Shown here: positions 56,761 through 64,000 of the stretch, piece by piece | Numbering within the stretch: position 1 is the first letter of the stretch | Layout of the letters: each line of letters starts with the position of its first letter | Assembly: GCF_013277515.1 (NCBI RefSeq) | Contig: NZ_VMNB01000002.1 | Span: forward strand, 55,003-119,002 | DNA from: Streptococcus sp. k-402 | Lineage (GTDB): Bacteria > Bacillota > Bacilli > Lactobacillales > Streptococcaceae | DNA: 64,000 bases | Reading direction: 5' to 3' | Position numbers and translations under genes: made by a program | The notes under the pieces: generated by a model | Told to the model about the DNA's origin: nothing | The model's input: the letters and a program-made list of their open reading frames with translations, nothing else | Databases searched by the model: none

Positions 56761-57690
56761 ATGGATATTCAATTTTTAGGAACGGGGGCTGGCCAGCCCT
56801 CTAAAGCCCGCAACGTTTCAAGTCTCGCCCTGAAACTTTTGGACGAGATTAACGAAGTCTGGCTCTTTGACTGTGGAGAAGGTACGCAAAATCGCATTCT
56901 GGAAACCACAATTCGACCACGTAAGGTCAGCAAAATCTTTATCACTCACTTGCATGGAGACCACATTTTTGGTCTGCCAGGTTTCCTTTCTAGCCGTGCC
57001 TTTCAGGCCAATGAAGAGCAGACAGATTTGGAAATCTATGGACCGCAAGGGATTAAGTCATTTGTCTTAACCAGCCTTCGTGTGTCAGGTTCGCGTCTGC
57101 CTTACCGTATTCATTTTCATGAGTTTGACCAAGATTCTTTAGGAAAAATCCTTGAAACTGATAAATTCACTGTGTATGCAGAGGAGCTGGATCATACTAT
57201 TTTCTGTGTTGGCTATCGTGTCATGCAAAAGGACCTAGAAGGTACCTTGGATGCTGAAAAGCTCAAGGCTGCTGGCGTCCCATTTGGCCCACTTTTTGGA
57301 AAAATCAAAAACGGTCAGAACGTTGTTCTCGAAGATGGGACTGAAATCAAGGCAGCTGACTATATCTCAGCGCCACGTCCAGGTAAGATTATCACTATTC
57401 TTGGTGACACCCGAAAAACTAGTGCCAGTGTGCGTCTGGCTGTTAATGCCGATGTCCTTGTCCATGAATCCACTTATGGCAAGGGTGATGAAAAAATTGC
57501 TCGTAACCATGGCCACTCTACTAACATGCAAGCTGCACAAGTAGCGGTAGAAGCAGGTGCCAAACGCCTCTTGCTCAACCATATCAGTGCCCGTTTTCTC
57601 TCAAAAGATATCAGCAAACTCAAGAAAGACGCTGCTAGTGTTTTTGAAAATGTCCATGTGGTCAAAGACTTGGAAGAAGTGGAAATCTAA
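56761..57690 (+). CDS. rnz: Ribonuclease Z
   Basis: The 309-residue metallo-beta-lactamase-fold nuclease has the long-form motif [13 protein letters not shown] (zinc ligands), LGDTRKT and the late histidine motifs [11 protein letters not shown] and LLLNHISAR. It trims 3' trailers of tRNA precursors that lack encoded CCA. It lies 14 bases after the conserved orf and 20 bases before the SDR gene. Confidence 0.96.
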   Translation: MDIQFLGTGAGQPSKARNVSSLALKLLDEINEVWLFDCGEGTQNRILETTIRPRKVSKIFITHLHGDHIFGLPGFLSSRAFQANEEQTDLEIYGPQGIKSFVLTSLRVSGSRLPYRIHFHEFDQDSLGKILETDKFTVYAEELDHTIFCVGYRVMQKDLEGTLDAEKLKAAGVPFGPLFGKIKNGQNVVLEDGTEIKAADYISAPRPGKIITILGDTRKTSASVRLAVNADVLVHESTYGKGDEKIARNHGHSTNMQAAQVAVEAGAKRLLLNHISARFLSKDISKLKKDAASVFENVHVVKDLEEVEI

Positions 57691-57710
57691 AAGCTTGAGA
57701 AAGGATAAGT

Positions 57711-58466
57711 ATGTCTACTATTCTCATTACCGGAGCTAGCGGTGGTCTAGCCCAAGAAATGGTCAAACTCCTGCCCAATGACCAACTCATCTTGCTTGGT
57801 CGAAATAAGGAAAAATTAGTCCAAATCTACAGAAATCATCCCTGTGCAGAATTGATTGAAATCGATATTACCGATGATTCAGCCTTAGAAACTCTGGTAA
57901 CTGACCTCTATCTCCGCTATGGCAAGATTGATGTCTTGATTAACAACGCTGGTTACGGGATTTTTGAGGAATTTGACCAGATTTCCGACCAAGATATTCA
58001 TCAGATGTTCGAGGTCAATACCTTTGCCCTAATGAATCTGTCTCGTCGCCTTGCGGCTCGAATGAAGGAAAGTCGAAAAGGCCATATCATCAATATTGTT
58101 AGCATGGCAGGTTTGATCGCTACTGGCAAGTCTAGTCTCTACTCAGCGACCAAGTTTGCGGCCATTGGTTTTTCAAATGCTCTGCGCCTCGAACTCATGT
58201 CCTATGGTGTTTATGTAACGACGGTTAATCCAGGACCAATCCGAACAGGATTTTTTGACCAAGCCGACCCAGATGGTACCTATCTTAAGTCGGTTGAACG
58301 CTTCCTGCTAGAGTCAGATGCAGTGGCTAAAAAGATTGTCAAGATTATAGGAAAAAACAAACGAGAACTCAATCTACCGATGTTGTTGAACCTAGCCCAT
58401 AAGTTTTATACCCTCTTTCCTAAGCTAGCTGATAAGTTGGCAGGGGAGACTTTTAATTATAAGTAA
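57711..58466 (+). CDS. Short-chain dehydrogenase/reductase
   Basis: The 251-residue classical SDR has the cofactor motif TGASGGLA, LINNAGYG and the catalytic YSATK (Tyr-x-x-x-Lys) preceded by a serine in NIVSMAG. It belongs to the DltE/YqjQ-like group by overall look; the substrate is unknown. Last gene of the miaA operon before a strong terminator. Confidence 0.9.
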   Translation: MSTILITGASGGLAQEMVKLLPNDQLILLGRNKEKLVQIYRNHPCAELIEIDITDDSALETLVTDLYLRYGKIDVLINNAGYGIFEEFDQISDQDIHQMFEVNTFALMNLSRRLAARMKESRKGHIINIVSMAGLIATGKSSLYSATKFAAIGFSNALRLELMSYGVYVTTVNPGPIRTGFFDQADPDGTYLKSVERFLLESDAVAKKIVKIIGKNKRELNLPMLLNLAHKFYTLFPKLADKLAGETFNYK

Positions 58467-58515
58467 AAAGAACCAATATGCAGGTTGTTGCTAGCCTACA
58501 TATTGGTTCTTATCA
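58466..58515. terminator. Terminator between the SDR gene and lysR
   Basis: A long 13-14 base stem, aagaaccaatatg / catattggttctt (58468-58480, 58499-58511), between convergent genes. Only short T tracts follow. Confidence 0.82.
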
Positions 58516-58519
58516 TTTA

Positions 58520-59428
58520 TCAACTATCAAACTGGACTTCTTCTAGTAGATAGTCGATAAAGCGTTCGCCCATCTTAGATAGGCTGGTTTTCTCATGCTG
58601 GATATAGACCAGTTCAATTGGGTCATCAATATCCAGTGGGATAGAAACGATATTGTCTCCGTTGAGGTTGCTGTTCAAAATCCCTGTTGCAATGGTATAT
58701 CCATCCAAACCAATCAAGAGATTAAAGAGGGTAGCACGGTCGCTGACTACGATGGATTTCTTGTGGTGTTCTTGGGAAAGAATCTCTTCTGAAAAGTAGA
58801 AGGAGTTGTGCGTCCCTTGGTCATAGCTGAGATAAGGGAAGTTTTCCAAATCAGATAGTTTGACCTTGTCTTTCTTTGCCAGAGGATTGGTCTTGCTGAC
58901 AAAGATATGCGGTTGTGCTGTGAAGAGATGGTGAGCCAGCAGATGATTGTCATCCAGCATCTTGGTTAAAACATCACGGTTGTAGCTGTTCAAAAATAGG
59001 ACACCGACCTCACTACGGAAGTTCTTGACGTCATCGATAATTTCCCAAGTACGAGTTTCACGAAGGAAGAGTTCGTATTTTTCCATATCGCTTTTCTTGA
59101 GTAGCGATACAAAGGCATTGACCACAAAGGCATAGTGTTGAGACGAAACGCTAAAGAGTTCACGGTGGGCGACAGGATTTTTATAGCGTTCCTCCAGAAG
59201 CTGAGTTTGCTCGACAACCTGACGGGCATAAGAGAGAAACTCCATTCCATCACGGGTCAGGGTAATGCCCTTGGGATTGCGGATAAAGATTTCAATACCC
59301 ATTTCATTTTCCAAATCTCTCACAGCATTGGAAAGACTCGGCTGAGTGATAAAGAGTTGCTTGGCTGCCTCATTCATGGAGCCAGTTTCGACGATTTTGA
59401 TAATATAATGTAATTGTTGAATTCTCAT
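58520..59428 (-). CDS. LysR-family transcriptional regulator (CpsY/MtaR-like)
   Basis: I start at ATG 59428 (MRIQQLHYIIKIVETGS), giving 302 residues, the normal LysR length; the frame extends 29 codons further but that segment is not LysR-like and contains the promoter. The N-terminal winged HTH (MNEAAKQLFITQPSLSNAVRDLE) precedes an effector domain. It resembles the CpsY/MtaR branch that controls methionine uptake and surface properties in streptococci. The -10 TACAAT lies 6 bases before the ATG, so the message is likely leaderless. Divergent from yqgQ. Confidence 0.85.
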   Translation of the reverse strand: MRIQQLHYIIKIVETGSMNEAAKQLFITQPSLSNAVRDLENEMGIEIFIRNPKGITLTRDGMEFLSYARQVVEQTQLLEERYKNPVAHRELFSVSSQHYAFVVNAFVSLLKKSDMEKYELFLRETRTWEIIDDVKNFRSEVGVLFLNSYNRDVLTKMLDDNHLLAHHLFTAQPHIFVSKTNPLAKKDKVKLSDLENFPYLSYDQGTHNSFYFSEEILSQEHHKKSIVVSDRATLFNLLIGLDGYTIATGILNSNLNGDNIVSIPLDIDDPIELVYIQHEKTSLSKMGERFIDYLLEEVQFDS

Positions 59429-59434
59429 GTTTTT

Positions 59435-59531
59435 ATTGTACCACACTTGCGTCAGAATCGCCAAGGAAGATAGGAAAATCAAGGTATTGTGTGAGTCTCT
59501 TCTTGAAAAAAACACAAAAATTTGCTAGAAT
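59435..59531. promoter_or_regulatory. Divergent leaderless-type promoters of lysR and yqgQ
   Basis: Minus strand: extended -10 TGG-TACAAT (59440-59435), 6 bases from the lysR ATG. Plus strand: TTGAAA (59503-59508), 17 bases, extended -10 TGC-TAGAAT (59526-59531), 7 bases from the yqgQ ATG at 59539. The 110-base region would also hold any LysR autoregulatory site. Confidence 0.7.
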
Positions 59532-59538
59532 GAGTCTT

Positions 59539-59760
59539 ATGAAAACATTCTATGATGTGCAGCAATTCCTCAAACGATTTGGTATTATTGTTTATATGGG
59601 AAAACGCTTATATGATATTGAACTGATGAAGTTGGAACTCTCTCGGATTTACGATGCAGGGCTGATGGACAAACTGGATTATCTGGAAGCGGAAGCGGTT
59701 CTTCGCAGAGAGCACAAGGTAGAATTGGATTATATTGAGAAAAATGGAGAAAAGAACTAA
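59539..59760 (+). CDS. yqgQ: YqgQ-family small protein (DUF910)
   Basis: ATG 59539 (MKTFYDVQQFLKRFGIIVYMG) gives 73 residues, matching the short helical YqgQ/DUF910 family, whose function is unknown. Next to a rhodanese gene, as in other Firmicutes, with a TAATG stop-start overlap. The longer frame from 59491 covers the promoter. No ribosome site is visible, in keeping with a leaderless message. Confidence 0.85.
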   Translation: MKTFYDVQQFLKRFGIIVYMGKRLYDIELMKLELSRIYDAGLMDKLDYLEAEAVLRREHKVELDYIEKNGEKN

Positions 59761-60140
59761 TGGTTACTTGGATTTTGTGGGCACTTATACTGGCAATGTT
59801 GGCGTGGATGGGCTTTAACTATCTTCGTATTCGCCGTGCGGCTAAAATTGTGGATAATGAGGAATTTGAAGCCTTGATTCGTACAGGTCAATTGATTGAT
59901 TTGCGTGATCCAGCAGAATTCCACAGAAAACATATCCTTGGTGCCCGTAATATTCCTTCAAGTCAGTTGAAGACTAGTCTTGCAGCCCTGCGTAAAGACA
60001 AACCTGTCCTTCTCTACGAAAACCAACGTGCGCAACGTGTCACAAATGCGGCCCTTTACTTGAAAAAACAAGGTTTTTCTGAGATTTATATCCTTTCTTA
60101 TGGTTTGGATTCTTGGAAAGGGAAAGTGAAGACTAGCTAA
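59760..60140 (+). CDS. Membrane-anchored rhodanese-like protein lacking the catalytic cysteine
   Basis: The 126-residue protein has an N-terminal helix (WILWALILAMLAWMGFNYL) and a rhodanese domain (LIDLRDPAEFHRKHILGARNIPS). The active-site loop, normally Cys-x5-Arg after the beta strand, reads LLYENQRAQR, so the catalytic cysteine is replaced. Sulfur transfer is therefore unlikely; such domains may bind or sense instead. Start codon overlaps the yqgQ stop by one base. Confidence 0.88.
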   Translation: MVTWILWALILAMLAWMGFNYLRIRRAAKIVDNEEFEALIRTGQLIDLRDPAEFHRKHILGARNIPSSQLKTSLAALRKDKPVLLYENQRAQRVTNAALYLKKQGFSEIYILSYGLDSWKGKVKTS

Positions 60141-60226
60141 CATTCTGTAAAAATCTGTCGAATGATAGATAAAGCTAGCATTTTATGGTATCATCATTTA
60201 TATTAATTTTAAGGAGATTTTATAAT

Positions 60227-60460
60227 ATGAATTCACAAGAAAAGAAAAAACCTTCACTTATTTTAGGTATCTTATCTATCGTCCTTGGTTTGCTTTCTCC
60301 AATAGTGAGTCTGATTTTGGGGATCATAGGATTGGTTTTGGCTTTTTCATACCAAAAAGAATCTGGACTGGACTATAAAACAGAAAAAATTCTCAACATC
60401 GTAGGACTTGTAGTTTCTGTTCTTAACTGGATTCTAACAATCGCAGTAGTTTTTAGATAA
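60227..60460 (+). CDS. Small two-helix membrane protein
   Basis: ATG 60227 (MNSQEKKKPSLILGIL) with AAGGAG about 11 bases upstream gives 77 residues. It has two hydrophobic helices separated by a charged loop (YQKESGLDYKTEK), as in DUF4190-like proteins. An extended -10 (TGG-TATCAT) gives its own promoter. Function unknown. Confidence 0.72.
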   Translation: MNSQEKKKPSLILGILSIVLGLLSPIVSLILGIIGLVLAFSYQKESGLDYKTEKILNIVGLVVSVLNWILTIAVVFR

Positions 60461-60470
60461 GCAAAAAACA

Positions 60471-60498
60471 AAAAAGCTTTAGTTTTAAAGCTTTTTTT
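60471..60498. terminator. Bidirectional terminator between the small membrane protein and rsuA
   Basis: Stem aaaaagcttt / aaagcttttt with loop AGTTTT (60471-60496), with A/T tracts on both sides. Confidence 0.88.
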
Positions 60499-60501
60499 AT
60501 T

Positions 60502-61227
60502 TTATCGACTCATCTCTAAATAGTTTTTAATGATTTGTAACTCTTTTTGGTTCAAAGGGAGGTAGTTACCTTCTGCTAAATCTGGGTTCAATGTAAAGTC
60601 CCCAAATTGGATTCTCTTGAGGCTAGTCACCTTAACACCAACCGAGAGGAACATTTTCTTGATTTGATGAAATTTTCCTTCTGAAATGGTGATAGAGGCT
60701 TGACTGAGGGAGGGACTTGCAGATAGAATCTCTAGTTTTGCGGGTTTACAGACAGTACCATCTAAAAAGACAATTCCCTTTTGAAAGGCTTGGATATGGT
60801 CAGGTGTTAGAAGTCCATTAACCTGGACTTGGTAAGTCTTATCGACATGATATTGGGGATGGAGGAGCTGAAAGCCCAAGGGACCGTTATCGGTCAAGAG
60901 GAGGAGACCAGTCGTATCTCGGTCCAGTCGACCGACGGCATAGAGTTTATCAGACTGGATGTCAGTTGGAAGGAGATCCATAACGGTTGGGAGTTCCTTG
61001 TCTTTATTGGCTGTAACGACACCAGCAGGCTTATGAAGCATAAGATAGGTGTGCTCATAGCCTTGAATGATTTGGCCCTGAAAAAGGAGTTCTTGTAGTC
61101 CTGTATCGATATTTTGAGCTAGGGAGCGGGCTGGGCGACCATCGACGAGAATGTCCCCTTTGAGTAAGGCTTGTTTCATGGCCTTTCGACTGATTTTTTC
61201 TTGGGCTAATAAATTATCTAAACGCAT
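60502..61227 (-). CDS. RsuA/RluB-family rRNA pseudouridine synthase
   Basis: The 241-residue protein has an N-terminal S4 RNA-binding domain (MRLDNLLAQEKISRKAMKQAL) and a synthase domain with the catalytic aspartate in GRLDRDTTGLLLL. Length and the S4 domain fit RsuA (16S U516) better than the 23S-specific forms, but target choice is inference. Convergent with the small membrane protein and divergent from typA. The leader is short and lacks a clear ribosome site. Confidence 0.9.
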   Translation of the reverse strand: MRLDNLLAQEKISRKAMKQALLKGDILVDGRPARSLAQNIDTGLQELLFQGQIIQGYEHTYLMLHKPAGVVTANKDKELPTVMDLLPTDIQSDKLYAVGRLDRDTTGLLLLTDNGPLGFQLLHPQYHVDKTYQVQVNGLLTPDHIQAFQKGIVFLDGTVCKPAKLEILSASPSLSQASITISEGKFHQIKKMFLSVGVKVTSLKRIQFGDFTLNPDLAEGNYLPLNQKELQIIKNYLEMSR

Positions 61228-61388
61228 ACTGTGCCTATCTTATCATAAGTCTCTTACTTTGAAAAGGCTTGACGTGAAAAGAAAAGCAGAGTGAAAACAT
61301 TTACACTTGCTTGAGTTATGTTATTTACTTGAAATTATGGTATAATCGTTCAGTTAGAAAATAAATTTTGAATATTATAGAGGAAATC

Positions 61389-63230
61389 ATGACAAAATTA
61401 AGAGAAGATATCCGTAACATTGCGATTATCGCCCACGTTGACCACGGGAAAACAACTCTGGTTGACGAATTGTTGAAACAATCAGAGACGCTTGATGCAC
61501 GTACTGAATTGGCAGAGCGTGCTATGGACTCAAACGATATCGAAAAAGAGCGCGGAATTACCATCCTTGCTAAAAATACAGCCGTTGCCTACAACGGAAC
61601 TCGTATCAACATCATGGATACACCAGGACACGCGGACTTTGGTGGAGAAGTTGAGCGTATCATGAAAATGGTTGACGGTGTTGTCTTGGTCGTAGATGCC
61701 TACGAAGGAACAATGCCACAGACTCGTTTCGTATTGAAAAAAGCCTTGGAACAAGACCTTGTCCCAATCGTGGTTGTCAACAAAATCGATAAACCATCAG
61801 CTCGTCCAGCAGAAGTAGTGGACGAAGTCTTGGAACTTTTCATTGAGCTTGGTGCAGATGACGACCAGCTTGATTTCCCAGTGGTCTATGCTTCAGCGAT
61901 CAACGGAACTTCTTCATTGTCAGATGATCCAGCTGACCAAGAAGCTACTATGGCACCAATCTTTGACACGATTATCGACCATATCCCAGCTCCAGTAGAT
62001 AACTCAGATGAGCCTTTGCAGTTCCAAGTGTCACTTTTGGACTACAATGACTTCGTTGGACGTATCGGTATCGGTCGTGTCTTCCGTGGTACTGTGAAGG
62101 TTGGGGACCAAGTTACCCTTTCTAAACTTGACGGCACAACTAAAAACTTCCGTGTTACAAAACTCTTCGGTTTCTTTGGTTTGGAACGTCGTGAAATCCA
62201 AGAAGCCAAAGCAGGTGATTTGATTGCCGTTTCAGGTATGGAAGATATCTTTGTCGGTGAAACCATCACTCCGACAGACGCAGTTGAAGCTCTTCCAATC
62301 CTACACATCGATGAGCCAACTCTTCAAATGACTTTCTTGGTCAACAACTCACCATTTGCTGGTAAAGAAGGTAAATGGGTAACTTCTCGTAAGGTAGAAG
62401 AACGCTTGCAGGCTGAATTGCAAACAGACGTTTCCCTTCGTGTTGACCCAACTGATTCACCAGATAAATGGACTGTTTCAGGACGTGGAGAATTGCACTT
62501 GTCAATCCTTATCGAAACAATGCGTCGTGAGGGATATGAACTTCAAGTATCTCGTCCAGAAGTTATCGTAAAAGAAATCGACGGTGTTAAATGTGAGCCA
62601 TTTGAGCGTGTACAAATCGACACTCCAGAAGAATACCAAGGGTCTGTTATCCAAAGCCTTTCTGAACGTAAGGGTGAAATGTTGGATATGATTTCAACTG
62701 GTAATGGTCAAACTCGTTTGGTCTTCCTTGTTCCAGCGCGTGGATTGATCGGTTACTCAACTGAGTTCTTGTCAATGACTCGTGGTTACGGTATCATGAA
62801 CCATACCTTCGACCAATACTTGCCATTGATTCCAGGTGAAATTGGTGGACGTCACCGTGGTGCCCTTGTTTCTATCGATGCTGGTAAGGCTACAACTTAC
62901 TCAATCATGTCTATCGAAGAACGTGGAACAATCTTTGTTAACCCAGGTACTGAGGTTTATGAAGGAATGATCATCGGTGAAAACTCTCGTGAAAACGACT
63001 TGACCGTTAACATCACTAAGGCGAAACAAATGACTAACGTTCGTTCAGCTACTAAGGACCAAACAGCTGTTATCAAGACTCCTCGTATCTTGACACTTGA
63101 AGAGTCTCTTGAGTTCTTGAACGACGATGAGTACATGGAAGTAACTCCTGAGTCTATCCGTTTGCGTAAACAAATCCTTAACAAGGCAGAGCGTGAGAAA
63201 GCTAACAAGAAGAAAAAATCAGCTGAATAA
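61389..63230 (+). CDS. typA: Ribosome-associated GTPase TypA/BipA
   Basis: ATG 61389 ([23 protein letters not shown]) follows AGAGG and gives 613 residues, the family length. G motifs are [21 protein letters not shown] and NKIDKP; domains II, III, V and the C-terminal basic tail follow. TypA binds the ribosome and supports assembly and stress growth. An extended -10 (TGG-TATAAT, 61338-61346) lies upstream. Confidence 0.97.
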   Translation: MTKLREDIRNIAIIAHVDHGKTTLVDELLKQSETLDARTELAERAMDSNDIEKERGITILAKNTAVAYNGTRINIMDTPGHADFGGEVERIMKMVDGVVLVVDAYEGTMPQTRFVLKKALEQDLVPIVVVNKIDKPSARPAEVVDEVLELFIELGADDDQLDFPVVYASAINGTSSLSDDPADQEATMAPIFDTIIDHIPAPVDNSDEPLQFQVSLLDYNDFVGRIGIGRVFRGTVKVGDQVTLSKLDGTTKNFRVTKLFGFFGLERREIQEAKAGDLIAVSGMEDIFVGETITPTDAVEALPILHIDEPTLQMTFLVNNSPFAGKEGKWVTSRKVEERLQAELQTDVSLRVDPTDSPDKWTVSGRGELHLSILIETMRREGYELQVSRPEVIVKEIDGVKCEPFERVQIDTPEEYQGSVIQSLSERKGEMLDMISTGNGQTRLVFLVPARGLIGYSTEFLSMTRGYGIMNHTFDQYLPLIPGEIGGRHRGALVSIDAGKATTYSIMSIEERGTIFVNPGTEVYEGMIIGENSRENDLTVNITKAKQMTNVRSATKDQTAVIKTPRILTLEESLEFLNDDEYMEVTPESIRLRKQILNKAEREKANKKKKSAE

Positions 63231-63249
63231 GAGCTAGAAAGAGATAAAG

Positions 63250-63504
63250 ATGGTTTATTTAATCATAGGAATCCTCTTATTACTACTCTATGTATTTGCG
63301 ACACCAGAAAGCATTAAAGGGACAGTCAATATCGTCGCTATGGTATGTATTTTAGTGGCACTCTTGATTTTATTGGCTCTATCTTTTCTGAAAATTTTTC
63401 AATTACCAACAGAAATGTTCCTAGCAATAGCCATGTTAATCCTAGCTTACTTTAGTGTGAGAGACATCACACTCATGCCAGTCAAAAAAAGTAAAAGAAG
63501 ATAA
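63250..63504 (+). CDS. Small membrane protein, DUF3165-like
   Basis: The 84-residue protein consists of three hydrophobic helices (LIIGILLLLLYVF, IVAMVCILVALLILLALSFL, FLAIAMLILAYFS) and a basic tail KKSKRR. It lies 19 bases after typA, so it is co-transcribed. I believe it is the streptococcal DUF3165 family; function unknown. Confidence 0.78.
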   Translation: MVYLIIGILLLLLYVFATPESIKGTVNIVAMVCILVALLILLALSFLKIFQLPTEMFLAIAMLILAYFSVRDITLMPVKKSKRR

Positions 63505-63531
63505 AAAAGAGAGTTTCGGCTCTCTTTTTTT
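63505..63531 (+). terminator. Terminator of the typA operon
   Basis: Perfect stem aaaagagag / ctctctttt with loop TTTCGG (63505-63528) and a T tract. Confidence 0.92.
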
Positions 63532-63764
63532 GGTAGGAATTTTACAATAGTTTGAATTGTTTTTTTACTATAACATCATCTCTTTTGCTTGGATAATATG
63601 AATGGGAAAAACTAGAATAAAATTCGTTAATGACATCTATTTTTAAGGAAACTGTAAAATTCTATTACTAATAATATTTTAGCAAAATATGTTGATAGAT
63701 TATATAGAAAGTGATATACTTAAGTTATAAGAAATCGTTTTCAAAATAAGAAAGGATTAAATTT
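63532..63764. other. Intergenic stretch without a gene
   Basis: A+T-rich DNA with no convincing ORF. A -10-like TATACT occurs near 63715. The region beyond the BOX element (63917-64000) also holds no gene start. Confidence 0.5.
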
Positions 63765-63916
63765 ATACTCAATGAAAATCAAAGAGCAAACTAGGAAGCT
63801 AGCCGCAGGTTGCTCAAAGCACTGCTTTGAGGTTGTAGATAAAACTGACGAAGTCAGTTACATATATCTACGGCAAGGCGACGTTGACGCGGTTTGAAGA
63901 GATTTTTGAAGAGTAT
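63765..63916 (-). repeat. BOX element
   Basis: It runs from the boxC end (atactcaatgaaaatcaaag) to the boxA end (ctacggcaaggcgacg ... gaagagtat), nearly the same as the copy at 17972. The segment matches the target of the common BOX typing primer with one mismatch. Confidence 0.93.
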
Positions 63917-64000
63917 TATTATCTTGTTGTTCAGGGTGTAATGGATTAAACTAGGAAAATAATTCTAAGGATTTGTAAAAAGATAAAATCTTTTTCTATA

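Noticed and set aside
1..64000. tRNA, rRNA, CRISPR array, prophage, transposase
   Set aside because: Looked for by eye and not found; weak matches did not hold up. Eye inspection cannot exclude short or degenerate examples.

Overview
This window is chromosomal DNA of a Mitis-group Streptococcus (S. mitis, S. oralis, S. infantis or a close relative of S. pneumoniae). The evidence is AT-leaning coding DNA with AGGAGG-type ribosome sites and extended -10 promoters, four BOX elements (a repeat typical of pneumococcus and its relatives), an L-lysine-type MurE, a ZmpB-family M26 protease, a choline-binding protein and an AliB-type oligopeptide-binding lipoprotein. I see no rRNA, tRNA, CRISPR array, prophage or intact insertion sequence. 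Species cannot be settled from the sequence alone.

Layout. (1) 1-4469: the 3' part of a long wall-anchored adhesin with seven CshA-type fibril repeats, four MucBP-like repeats and an LPNTG anchor. (2) 4487-29085: a housekeeping block: rpsF-ssb-rpsR, an acetyltransferase, a HAD-cyclophilin fusion with an S1-domain protein, a tRNA methyltransferase with a GIY-YIG protein, ppaC, a permuted papain-fold protein, csbD, the divergent pair murE/murJ, aliB, an unassigned leader RNA with a PH-like protein, a two-gene sulfur amino-acid operon, a SWIM-SNF2 ATPase, murC, two acetyltransferases, mltG and greA. (3) 29118-33878: an accessory stretch: an amino acid permease, an acetyltransferase, an AT-rich two-gene ABC transporter, a degenerate patch, and an HTH regulator coupled to a membrane protein. 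(4) 33994-37125: pncB-nadE (NAD salvage), a hairpin repeat and a RimJ/L-like acetyltransferase. (5) 37289-49027: an extracellular oxidative-repair operon (ccdA, thioredoxin lipoprotein, msrAB), then a two-component system, a UPF0340 protein and the zinc metalloprotease zmpB. (6) 49096-64000: pabB, a hydrolase remnant, a choline-binding protein, glucokinase, thyA, a small DUF3042 protein, miaA-hflX-orf-rnz-SDR, a LysR regulator divergent from yqgQ-rhodanese, a pseudouridine synthase, typA and a small membrane protein.

From memory of pneumococcal gene order, blocks 2, 4 and 5-6 sit at separate places in the S. pneumoniae chromosome, so the window appears to join segments that are apart there. 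The joints fall in the accessory stretch and near the repeat-like hairpin at 36272.

How the genes work together: three peptidoglycan precursor genes (murE, murC, murJ) and the elongation regulator mltG lie among information-processing genes. CcdA, the thioredoxin lipoprotein and MsrAB form an electron-relay chain that repairs oxidised methionine outside the membrane. The response regulator and sensor kinase upstream of zmpB are its likely local regulators. At least five genes (8177, 13242 minus, 49096, 59428 minus, 59539) have a -10 box only 6-7 bases from the start codon and no ribosome-binding site, so they are probably translated from leaderless mRNA.
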